From RGIG9079 sp964567845 (GTDB taxonomy: Bacteria > Bacteroidota > Bacteroidia > Bacteroidales > Marinifilaceae): 13,308 bases of DNA. Of this stretch, positions 7,249 through 13,308 are shown piece by piece; position 1 is the first letter of the stretch; each line of letters starts with the position of its first letter. The notes under the pieces are model-generated. The model made no database searches. It saw nothing but the letters and a program-made list of their open reading frames with translations, and had not been told where the DNA came from. Location of the stretch: contig CAZMOG010000057.1 of the NCBI GenBank assembly GCA_964567845.1, forward strand, positions 1 through 13,308, in the 5' to 3' direction. A program made the translations under genes and the position numbers.

Positions 7249-7256
7249 TAAATTTG
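7249..7256 (+). promoter_or_regulatory. Putative -7 element for the phosphosugar mutase gene
   Basis: TAAATTTG matches TAnnTTTG exactly, in a very AT-rich 121-bp gap (7187-7307). No TTTG box lies 19-21 bp upstream. It overlaps a perfect 14-bp palindrome (7242-7255), and the word AATTTATAAA recurs at 7243-7252 and 7266-7275. In sequence this AT-rich such matches arise easily, so the call is tentative. The leader would be about 45 nt. The gap shows no terminator hairpin for the upstream operon. Confidence 0.4.
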
Positions 7257-7307
7257 TGAGATTTGAATTTATAAACGAATTTATTAAACTTTAAAATATT
7301 TATACCT

Positions 7308-9053
7308 ATGGAACAAGACGAGTTGATTAAGTTAGTTACCGAAAAGGCTAACAAATGGCTTTCTCCTGCTTATGATGCTGAGACACAGGCAGAGATTAAG
7401 AGAATGCTTGAGAATGAGGATAAGACCGATTTGATCGAGGCATTCTATAAAGATTTGGAGTTTGGTACAGGTGGATTGCGCGGAATTATGGGTGTTGGTA
7501 GCAACCGTATGAATATCTATACAGTTGGTGCTGCAACTCAGGGTTTGGCAAACTATTTGAACAAGAACTTCAAGGATCTTGAGCAAATCTCTGTATGTAT
7601 TGGATATGACTGTCGTAATAACAGTGATTTGTTTGCTAAAATCTCGGCAGATATTTTCTCAGCGAATGGTATTAAGGTCTATTTGTTCGAGGATATGCGT
7701 CCTACTCCCGAAATGTCATTTGCAATTCGTCACTTAGGATGCCAAAGTGGTATTATTCTTACAGCATCGCATAACCCAAAAGAGTATAACGGATATAAGG
7801 CTTATTGGGAGGATGGTGCACAGGTATTGGCTCCACACGATAAGGGTATTATTGACGAGGTTAATAAGATTGCATCGGCAGCCGATATTAAGTTCCAGGG
7901 TAATCCTGATTTGATTCAGATTATTGGCGAGGATGTAGATAGCGTTTACTTGGATATGGTTCATGGAATCTCTATCGATCCTGAGGTTATCAAGCGTCAG
8001 AAGGATTTGAGCATTGTTTATACCCCTATTCACGGAACAGGAATGATGTTGGTTCCACGTGCATTGAAGCAGTGGGGATTCGAGAATGTTCATTGTGTAG
8101 AGGAGCAGATGGTTAAGAGTGGTGATTTCCCAACAGTTATCTCTCCAAACCCCGAGAATGCAGAGGCTTTGTCAAAGGCTATCAGTTTGGCTAAGAGTAT
8201 CAATGCCGATATTGTTATGGCAACCGACCCCGATGCTGACCGCGTAGGAATGGCTTGTAAGAATGATAAGGGCGAGTGGGTACTTGTCAATGGTAACCAG
8301 ACAGCCTTGATTTTCTTGTACTACATCATTAAGAATCGTATTGCTACAGGTAAGATGCAGCCAACCGACTTCTGTGTTAAGACAATTGTTACCACTGAGT
8401 TGATTAAGGCTGTTGCAGATAAGAACAATATTGAGATGCGTGACTGTTATACCGGATTCAAGTGGATTGCACGTGAGATTCGTTTGAGCGAGGGCAAACA
8501 GCAGTATATTGGTGGAGGTGAGGAGAGCTATGGTTTCCTTGCTGAGGATTTTGTTCGCGATAAAGATGCTGTGTCAGCATGTACTTTGTTGGCAGAGATT
8601 TGCGCATGGGCTAAGGATCAAGGTAAGACACTATACGATATTTTGATGGAGATCTATGTTGAGTATGGTTTCTCAAAGGAGGTAACTGTTAACGTAGTAA
8701 AACCAGGAAAGAGCGGTGCTGATGAGATTAAGGCAATGATGAAGGAGTTCCAGGCTAATCCTCCAAAGGAGATTGGTGGCTCTAAGGTTGCTTTGGTTAA
8801 GGATTACACATGTTTAAAGGCTACTGATTCGGAGGGTAATGTTACCGATATTGTTATGCCTGAGACAAGTAATGCATTGCAGTTCTTTACCGAGGATGGA
8901 ACCAAGATTTCTGTTCGTCCTTCAGGAACCGAGCCAAAGATTAAGTTCTATATCGAGGTTAAGGGCGAGATGGCATCAATCGGTGCGTTTGACCAGGCCG
9001 ATGCAGCAGCTCTTCAAAAAATCGAGGCGGTTAAACAGTCATTGGGTATCTAA
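7308..9053 (+). CDS. Phospho-sugar mutase (phosphoglucomutase/phosphomannomutase)
   Basis: A full-length 581-aa alpha-D-phosphohexomutase that interconverts the 1-phosphate and 6-phosphate of glucose and/or mannose through a phosphoserine and a bisphosphate intermediate. All four domain landmarks are present: phosphoserine loop TASHNPKEYNGYKAYW with S154; Mg-binding loop DPDADR (307-312, D307, D309, D311); sugar-binding loop GGGEESYGF (402-410, E405 and S407); and phosphate-binding loop RPSGTEPK (537-544). The length near 580 aa and the extended N-terminus put it with the long bacterial/eukaryotic PGM2-like branch, not the roughly 450-aa AlgC/GlmM types. Glucose versus mannose preference cannot be read directly. 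It is cytoplasmic and feeds glycogen, UDP-glucose or GDP-mannose synthesis. It appears monocistronic, ending in a hairpin terminator. Confidence 0.95.
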   Translation: MEQDELIKLVTEKANKWLSPAYDAETQAEIKRMLENEDKTDLIEAFYKDLEFGTGGLRGIMGVGSNRMNIYTVGAATQGLANYLNKNFKDLEQISVCIGYDCRNNSDLFAKISADIFSANGIKVYLFEDMRPTPEMSFAIRHLGCQSGIILTASHNPKEYNGYKAYWEDGAQVLAPHDKGIIDEVNKIASAADIKFQGNPDLIQIIGEDVDSVYLDMVHGISIDPEVIKRQKDLSIVYTPIHGTGMMLVPRALKQWGFENVHCVEEQMVKSGDFPTVISPNPENAEALSKAISLAKSINADIVMATDPDADRVGMACKNDKGEWVLVNGNQTALIFLYYIIKNRIATGKMQPTDFCVKTIVTTELIKAVADKNNIEMRDCYTGFKWIAREIRLSEGKQQYIGGGEESYGFLAEDFVRDKDAVSACTLLAEICAWAKDQGKTLYDILMEIYVEYGFSKEVTVNVVKPGKSGADEIKAMMKEFQANPPKEIGGSKVALVKDYTCLKATDSEGNVTDIVMPETSNALQFFTEDGTKISVRPSGTEPKIKFYIEVKGEMASIGAFDQADAAALQKIEAVKQSLGI

Positions 9054-9075
9054 GATTGTTATTCAGATTGATAGT

Positions 9076-9111
9076 ATAAAGCAGAACGCATAGCCGTTCT
9101 GCTTTATTTTT
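9076..9111 (+). terminator. Rho-independent terminator between the mutase gene and tatC
   Basis: A perfect 13-bp stem (arms 9076-9088 and 9095-9107, core GCAGAACG/CGTTCTGC) with a 6-nt loop CATAGC is followed by five T (9107-9111). On the minus strand the hairpin reads equally well but the following T-run is weaker (TTTATACT), so it may act in both directions. The tatC stop codon (9104-9106) lies inside its right arm. Confidence 0.85.
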
Positions 9112-9844
9112 GTACAACCAGTATTGATAACTCGTATAGAAGGTATAGGGGCCCAAATACAATTAGAAGTGTAAACGGATCGCCAGATGGTGTGATTATG
9201 GCGGATAAAATCAACAAGGCTACAATGGCTTCGCGCTTGTATTTACATAGTATATGTTTGTTGACTATACCAAAACATGATAGTATCCATGCCATAATAG
9301 GCATTTCGAATACTATGCCCATAATCATTATCAACATTGTGAATGTTCCAATGTACGATGCCAGGTCAATTTGATTGGTAATGGCTCCACTTAATTCATA
9401 TTCTGTTAGAAAACGGAATGTGAATGGGAATATTAACAGATATGATACAGCACATCCCAGGTAAAACATTATGGTTGTGCCCAAAAACACAACTCTCATG
9501 TGTTTTACCTCGCTTTCGAATAGTGCAGGGCGGATAAATTTCCATATTTCAAATACCAAATATGGAAAGGCAATAATTAACGCCAAAGAGATGGAGGTTT
9601 TGATGTGGGTTAAGAATTGCGATGTTACATTGATATTTATTATTTCGACAGAGTAGTTGGTATCAAATGATAACCATTGATAAACGAAAAAGTCTCCGGT
9701 AGTTGGTGCCAATATATATTGATCAAAAATGTATGGCATGGCCAGAAAGATTCCTACCATGCATACACCTACAACACAAACCACCCTGAATAGTGCCCAT
9801 CTTAGCACTTCAAGGTGATCCCAGAATGTTAATTTTTCCTCCAT
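9104..9844 (-). CDS. tatC: Sec-independent protein translocase subunit TatC
   Basis: A 246-aa inner-membrane protein, the receptor for twin-arginine signal peptides in the Tat pathway, which exports folded proteins. Six hydrophobic helices can be traced. Family signatures are FWDHLEVLRWALFR near the N-terminus, FPYLVFEIWKFIRPALFESE (93-112), the SYLLIFPFTFRFL helix, and the C-terminal SAIITPSGDPFTLLIVFGPLYLLYELSI. The second key glutamate (E. coli E103) corresponds to E112. At the E. coli E15 position, in HLxELR, this protein has V13, with a glutamate one residue earlier (E12). The chain ends shortly after helix six without an extended cytoplasmic tail. It lies 17 bp downstream of tatA in a two-gene operon. 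No tatB is present, as is usual in Bacteroidota, where TatA covers both roles. Confidence 0.95.
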   Translation of the reverse strand: MEEKLTFWDHLEVLRWALFRVVCVVGVCMVGIFLAMPYIFDQYILAPTTGDFFVYQWLSFDTNYSVEIININVTSQFLTHIKTSISLALIIAFPYLVFEIWKFIRPALFESEVKHMRVVFLGTTIMFYLGCAVSYLLIFPFTFRFLTEYELSGAITNQIDLASYIGTFTMLIMIMGIVFEMPIMAWILSCFGIVNKHILCKYKREAIVALLILSAIITPSGDPFTLLIVFGPLYLLYELSILVVQK

Positions 9845-9861
9845 TAATATTTTCGGATGTA

Positions 9862-10053
9862 TTACTCTTTTTCTACGTCTCCTTTAACATCCTTCTCAAT
9901 ATCTTTCATTCCATCTTTGAAACTCTTGACTCCTTTGCCAAGACCTTTCATCAACTCAGGAATTTTTTTACCTCCAAAAAATAGTAGTACAACCAATGCA
10001 ATTATAAGAATTTCCGCCATTCCAATATTGCCTAAAAACAGTGCGTTTCCCAT
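9862..10053 (-). CDS. tatA: Sec-independent protein translocase subunit TatA/E
   Basis: A 63-aa TatA/E-type protein that oligomerises with TatC to form the Tat translocation pore. It has a short periplasmic N-terminus, one membrane helix (about 12-25, AEILIIALVVLLFF), the F26-G27 hinge, an amphipathic helix (KKIPELMKGLGKGVKSFKDG) and a charged tail (DIEKDVKGDVEKE). The frame is open 13 codons further upstream to an ATG at 10092. The ATG at 10053 is chosen because it gives the usual MGN... TatA N-terminus and because the predicted -7 element (10090-10097) overlaps the upstream ATG, so it would not be transcribed. tatC follows after 17 bp. The gene is divergent from the SLC13 permease. Confidence 0.93.
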   Translation of the reverse strand: MGNALFLGNIGMAEILIIALVVLLFFGGKKIPELMKGLGKGVKSFKDGMKDIEKDVKGDVEKE

Positions 10054-10089
10054 ATTGTGTTCTTTTATGTTTTGTTGCTTTCTGTCACC

Positions 10090-10120
10090 CAAAGGTAATT
10101 AATATTACAATATAATCAAA
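10090..10120 (-). promoter_or_regulatory. Promoter of the tatAC operon
   Basis: On the minus strand a TTTG -33 box (10117-10120), a 19-bp spacer and TACCTTTG (10090-10097) give a full match to the Bacteroidota consensus TTTG-N19-21-TAnnTTTG. The predicted leader to the tatA ATG at 10053 is about 30 nt. This is the best promoter match in the window. Confidence 0.7.
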
Positions 10121-10138
10121 ATAGCGGGAATTTTTTCG

Positions 10139-10146
10139 TAATTTTG
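10139..10146 (+). promoter_or_regulatory. Putative -7 element of the SLC13 permease gene, very close to the ATG
   Basis: TAATTTTG fits TAnnTTTG and ends only 7 nt before the ATG at 10154. No TTTG box is seen at -33. If it is used, transcription would begin at or within a base or two of the start codon. It shares the 100-bp divergent region with the tatA promoter. Confidence 0.45.
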
Positions 10147-10153
10147 CGCCATT

Positions 10154-11740
10154 ATGGATTTCAATATAATATTTGTAGCTGCGGTATTGGTGTTCATGTT
10201 GTGGGCATTGATTGCCGATAAATTGCGTCCGGGACTGATTCTGTTTACTGCAGTAGTTCTGTTTTTGTGCGCAGGAATATTATCGCCCAAAGAGGCGTTG
10301 GAGGGATTCTCGAATAAGGGAATGATAACAGTGGCCTTGCTCTATCTGGTTTCCGAGGGAGTAAGACTAAGTGGTGTGTTGGAGCGTGTGACCTATAAAA
10401 TGTTGCCCAAGGCAAAAACGGGAGAAAAGGTTTCGTTGACAAAGGCTTTGTGTCGTTTCTTGCCTATGACCTCGTTCATTTCAGCATTTCTGAATAACAC
10501 TCCGGTGGTTGTTATCTTCGCTCCGATGATTAAAAACTGGGCGCAAAAAATGCACCTTCCTCCAACCAAGTTTCTTATTCCACTAAGTTATGCAACTATT
10601 TTAGGAGGTATTTGTACTTTGATTGGTACAAGTACGAACCTCGTGGTTAATGGTTTGGTTATTGATGGAATAAACGAAGGCATCATTAAGAATGGTCATG
10701 CGTTGTCAATGTTTGAGTTGGGTAAAGTGGGTGTGTTTATCGCTTTAACCGGTCTTTTCTATTTGATAATGATCAGCCGTTATTTGTTGCCGAGTAAGCG
10801 TGTTGCCGATGTTGAGGGGGAGCAGAGCAATAACTCTGATTATGTTAGAGTCGAGGCTATGCTTAGTACTCGTTTTCCGGGACTTGGCAAAACATTGCGT
10901 GAGTTTGATTTTTACCGTCATTATGGCGCAAATGTTCGTGCAATCCGACGTAGTGGAGAGATTTTGAAAGAGGATTGGATGAACACCCCTTTGACAATGC
11001 AGGATACATTGATTCTTGATGCCGACAAGACATTTATTCCAACATGGGGAGAGAGCCGTGTTTTCTGGATGTTGAATGTGGTTGGAGCAGAACCTCAATT
11101 GGGAAAGAAAAAAAGGTATTTTGCAATTATCCTGACCTGTTTGATGATTATCGGAGCAACAGTTGGAGAGTTGCCTTTTGTTCAGGAGTTGGGCTTGAAG
11201 ATTAAGCTGGATATGTTCTTTTTTGCTGCTGTTACAGCGGTAATTATGGCATGGACAGGAATGTTTAGCCCAAGAAAATATACCAAACTTATTTCGTGGG
11301 ATGTGCTTATTACAATCGCTTGTGCTTTTGGTATAAGTAAAGCAATGATTAATAGTGGTTTTGCAGATATGATTGGCGGATATATTATTGATTTGGCAGA
11401 TCAGGCGCGAAATAGCGATAATGGTATATATATCATGATGGCTGCGCTGTATTTGATTACCAATCTCTTTACCGAACTTATTACAAATAATGCAGCGGCT
11501 GCGCTTGCATTCCCATTGGCGGTAAGTATAAGTAGTAAGCTGGGAATTGATCCAACGCCTTTCTTTATTTGTATCTGTGTTGCGGCAAGTGCATCATTCT
11601 CAACTCCTATCGGTTATCAAACCAATTTGATTGTGCAGGGTATAGGTGGATATAAATTCCTTGACTTTGTTAAGGTTGGATTGCCAATGAATATCATTCT
11701 CTTCTTAATGAGTGTCTTTCTAATCCCACTTCTATATTAA
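10154..11740 (+). CDS. SLC13/DASS-family permease with one RCK_C (TrkA-C) domain
   Basis: A 528-aa inner-membrane transporter of the SLC13/ArsB-NhaD fold. It consists of two inverted membrane halves, about residues 1-210 and 320-528. Each half carries paired substrate/Na+-site signatures: FLNNTPVVV (N114-N115-T116) with LIGTSTNL (157-163), and ELITNNAAAA (T444-N446) with STPIGYQTNLIV (483-494). Between them, about 230-296, lies a soluble domain of RCK_C/TrkA-C type (VEAMLSTRFPGLGKTLREF, then VRAIRRSGEI and QDTLILDA). Homologues commonly have two such domains and about 590-610 residues, so this one appears to have only one. Likely cargo is a dicarboxylate, sulfate or similar anion with sodium; the sequence does not decide. 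The gene appears monocistronic, ending at a palindromic terminator. Confidence 0.88.
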   Translation: MDFNIIFVAAVLVFMLWALIADKLRPGLILFTAVVLFLCAGILSPKEALEGFSNKGMITVALLYLVSEGVRLSGVLERVTYKMLPKAKTGEKVSLTKALCRFLPMTSFISAFLNNTPVVVIFAPMIKNWAQKMHLPPTKFLIPLSYATILGGICTLIGTSTNLVVNGLVIDGINEGIIKNGHALSMFELGKVGVFIALTGLFYLIMISRYLLPSKRVADVEGEQSNNSDYVRVEAMLSTRFPGLGKTLREFDFYRHYGANVRAIRRSGEILKEDWMNTPLTMQDTLILDADKTFIPTWGESRVFWMLNVVGAEPQLGKKKRYFAIILTCLMIIGATVGELPFVQELGLKIKLDMFFFAAVTAVIMAWTGMFSPRKYTKLISWDVLITIACAFGISKAMINSGFADMIGGYIIDLADQARNSDNGIYIMMAALYLITNLFTELITNNAAAALAFPLAVSISSKLGIDPTPFFICICVAASASFSTPIGYQTNLIVQGIGGYKFLDFVKVGLPMNIILFLMSVFLIPLLY

Positions 11741-11745
11741 AATGG

Positions 11746-11789
11746 TTATAAAATAAACGGTGTTCATTTGAACACCGTTTATTTTATAA
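11746..11789. terminator. Bidirectional terminator, perfect 21-bp inverted repeat
   Basis: The arms 11746-11766 and 11769-11789 are exact reverse complements around a 2-nt centre (in RNA the loop is probably CATTTG). The GC-containing core AAACGGTGTTCA is flanked on both outer sides by AT-rich ends, so each strand yields a hairpin followed by a U-rich stretch. It serves the convergent permease and pheT, whose stop codons lie within 6 bp on either side. Confidence 0.88.
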
Positions 11790-11795
11790 TCCTAA

Positions 11796-13308
11796 CTATC
11801 TGATCTCTGCACCAAGTTGATGTTTGTATGCTCCGATTAGCTTGTTCATTGTCTTGTCGATTACCTTATCGGTTAAGGTTTTCTCCTCGTCGAGTAGAGT
11901 AAAACTTACAGCGTATGATTTCTTGTCCGCTCCAAGCTTTTCGCCCTCGTAAACATCGAACAGAGTTACATCTTTAAGAATCTCCTTTTCGGTTCTTAGT
12001 GCAATATCCTTAACCTCTTTGAAAGTTATCTTCTTGTCCAATAGAAGTGCTAAATCACGTTTAACTGCAGGGAATTTAGCCATTGGGGTGTAGGTGACTT
12101 TATGGTTCTTCATGAGTTTTAGGATATTCTCCCATTGGAACTCGGCATAATATACCGGCTGCTCAACATCGGCAAGTTTAAGAGCCTTTTTAGACAATAC
12201 TCCGAAGTGTAGAATGGTTTGCTGACCAACTGCGTAGGTAAGTCCCTCGCTGAATATGTCAAGTTCAACCTCGCTCACCTTTATTGACTCTTGTTTTATT
12301 CCCAAACGTTTCAATACCATTTCGCAATATCCCTTCAGGTTGTAGAAGTCGCTCTTAACCTCGGCTCCATTCCAACTTAGAAGTGATTTGTTTCCGGTAA
12401 TAAAGATAGCCAATTTCTCCTCCTCTTTGTATTGCTTTTGTGGATTGTCGCAATTCTCTTTTTTATTAAAGGTGTACTCTTTTCCGAATTCGAACAGACG
12501 CAAATCCGCATTTTTACGGTTAATGTTGTATGAAATGCTCTCCAAGCCACCGAATAGCAGGCTTTGACGCATTGCACCAAGGTCTGAGCTAAGTGGGTTG
12601 AACAGTTTTACGGTTCTTTCCGGATTGAAGCAATTAAACTCTTCGAAATAGCTTGCTTTTGTCAATGAGTTATTCATGATCTCGTTGAATCCGTTTGCTG
12701 CCAACATATCCGAAATCATATCTCTCAGTTTATAGGCATCGGGTTTCTCTGAATAACTCAATGTCGAGTTTACTTTGTTTGGTACCTCAACGTTATTGAA
12801 TCCGTAAATACGAAGAATATCCTCGATAACATCGGCCTCGCGTGTTACATCGACCCGGTAGGGTGGTACGTTCAAAAGTAAATCATCGCCCTCTTCGCTA
12901 ACAATCTTGATTTCAAGTGCTGTCAAGATGTTTTTGATTGTGTCATGACCAATGGCCTTTCCAATCAAACGGTCAATGTGTGAATATTTAACCTTTACCT
13001 CGAAGTCCTTCATTGGCTCCGGATAAATGTCAATGATGTCCGATGTGATTTCACCTCCTGCGACCTCTTTGATAAGCAAGGCTGCACGTTTGATTGCGTA
13101 GATGCAGGCATTGGGATCTGTGCCACGCTCAAAACGGAATGAAGCATCGGTGTTCAAACCGAATCTGCGTGCAGTTTTTCTTACAAAAACAGGATCGAAA
13201 CTTGCGCTCTCAAGGAATACATTGGTTGTCTTTTCGCTAATACCACTCTTCAAACCACCAAATACTCCGGCAATACACATTGGTTCTTCGGCATTACAAA
13301 TCATAAGA
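11796..13308 (-). CDS. pheT: Phenylalanine--tRNA ligase beta subunit (C-terminal part; continues past the right edge)
   Basis: The C-terminal roughly 500 residues of PheT, which with PheS forms the alpha2beta2 enzyme that charges tRNA-Phe in the cytoplasm. The full bacterial protein is about 800 aa. The frame stays open to the right edge (the codon before the first visible Met is Leu), so the 5' part is cut by the window, not by mutation. Visible in order are the end of the B3/4 editing region (MCIAGVFGGLKSGI, then VRKTARRFGLNTDASFRFER), the B5 domain (about 95-170 of the visible part), the catalytic-core-like domain (about 180-400, e.g. NGFNEIMNNSL and FNPLSSDLGAMRQSLL), and the C-terminal FDX-ACB anticodon-binding domain (about 410-502, FPAVKRDLALLLD to NKLIGAYKHQLGAEIR). 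The stop codon is TAG. Confidence 0.97.
   Translation of the reverse strand, partial: LMICNAEEPMCIAGVFGGLKSGISEKTTNVFLESASFDPVFVRKTARRFGLNTDASFRFERGTDPNACIYAIKRAALLIKEVAGGEITSDIIDIYPEPMKDFEVKVKYSHIDRLIGKAIGHDTIKNILTALEIKIVSEEGDDLLLNVPPYRVDVTREADVIEDILRIYGFNNVEVPNKVNSTLSYSEKPDAYKLRDMISDMLAANGFNEIMNNSLTKASYFEEFNCFNPERTVKLFNPLSSDLGAMRQSLLFGGLESISYNINRKNADLRLFEFGKEYTFNKKENCDNPQKQYKEEEKLAIFITGNKSLLSWNGAEVKSDFYNLKGYCEMVLKRLGIKQESIKVSEVELDIFSEGLTYAVGQQTILHFGVLSKKALKLADVEQPVYYAEFQWENILKLMKNHKVTYTPMAKFPAVKRDLALLLDKKITFKEVKDIALRTEKEILKDVTLFDVYEGEKLGADKKSYAVSFTLLDEEKTLTDKVIDKTMNKLIGAYKHQLGAEIR

Noticed and set aside
8839..9093. 84-aa plus-strand open frame overlapping the end of the mutase gene
   Set aside because: It is a frame shadow: the mutase frame has intact conserved motifs to its end, and this frame shows no domain or codon pattern of its own.
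10054..10092. 13-residue N-terminal extension of TatA
   Set aside because: The extension is hydrophilic, unlike any TatA N-terminus, and its ATG overlaps the -7 promoter element.
9192..10102. Several plus-strand open frames of 60-81 codons opposite tatC and tatA
   Set aside because: They are antisense to well-supported tat genes and have no recognisable protein features.
13302..13308. PheT apparently starting at an internal Met (truncated gene)
   Set aside because: The frame remains open to the edge of the window (Leu codon before the Met), and the missing part is the N-terminal 300 residues expected to lie outside.

Overview
The window looks like chromosomal DNA of a Bacteroidota bacterium, most likely order Bacteroidales. 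Five intergenic regions carry the Bacteroidota-type -7 element TAnnTTTG or a one-base variant, two of them with a TTTG -33 box 19-20 bp upstream. Shine-Dalgarno sequences are largely absent, composition is AT-rich with frequent GAG (Glu) and TTG (Leu) codons, and the gene content fits (menA, a lone LolD-type ATPase, Mip/FklB-type FKBPs, DUF3127, TatA+TatC without TatB). Nothing indicates a phage, plasmid, transposon, CRISPR array or RNA gene. Most of the window is core genome.

Layout, left to right. (1) 1-173 is a non-coding leader with a degenerate heptamer repeat and a probable -7 element. (2) 198-3050 is a tight co-directional cluster: an MFS exporter, menA (menaquinone side-chain attachment) and a LolD-like ABC ATPase, with 0 and 6 bp between genes. 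(3) 3108-4818 has its own good promoter and holds two paralogous FKBP prolyl isomerases, the first without a signal peptide and the second a predicted lipoprotein. They are followed by a DUF3127 gene overlapping the second by 4 bp and a strong hairpin terminator. (4) 4907-7186 holds a lipoprotein serine hydrolase of the beta-lactamase/esterase family, then an unrecognised secreted or membrane protein 12 bp downstream. (5) 7308-9053 is a phosphoglucomutase/phosphomannomutase gene ending in a hairpin terminator. (6) On the minus strand, tatA and tatC form a two-gene operon (10053 down to 9104), divergent from (7) an SLC13-family permease at 10154-11740. (8) A 21-bp-arm perfect inverted repeat separates the permease from the convergent pheT, whose 5' part lies beyond the right edge.

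The genes do not form one pathway. They cover respiratory quinone synthesis, envelope lipoprotein sorting or ABC export, protein folding, Tat export, sugar-phosphate interconversion, anion/dicarboxylate uptake and tRNA charging. I see no clear novel multi-gene system. The most interesting points are the DUF3127 protein, which ends in an SSB-like acidic tip (DDLPF) after a predicted OB-type domain; a TatC in which the usual N-terminal glutamate of the HLxELR motif appears to be valine; the heptamer repeat in front of the MFS gene; and a permease promoter so close to its ATG that the mRNA may be leaderless.
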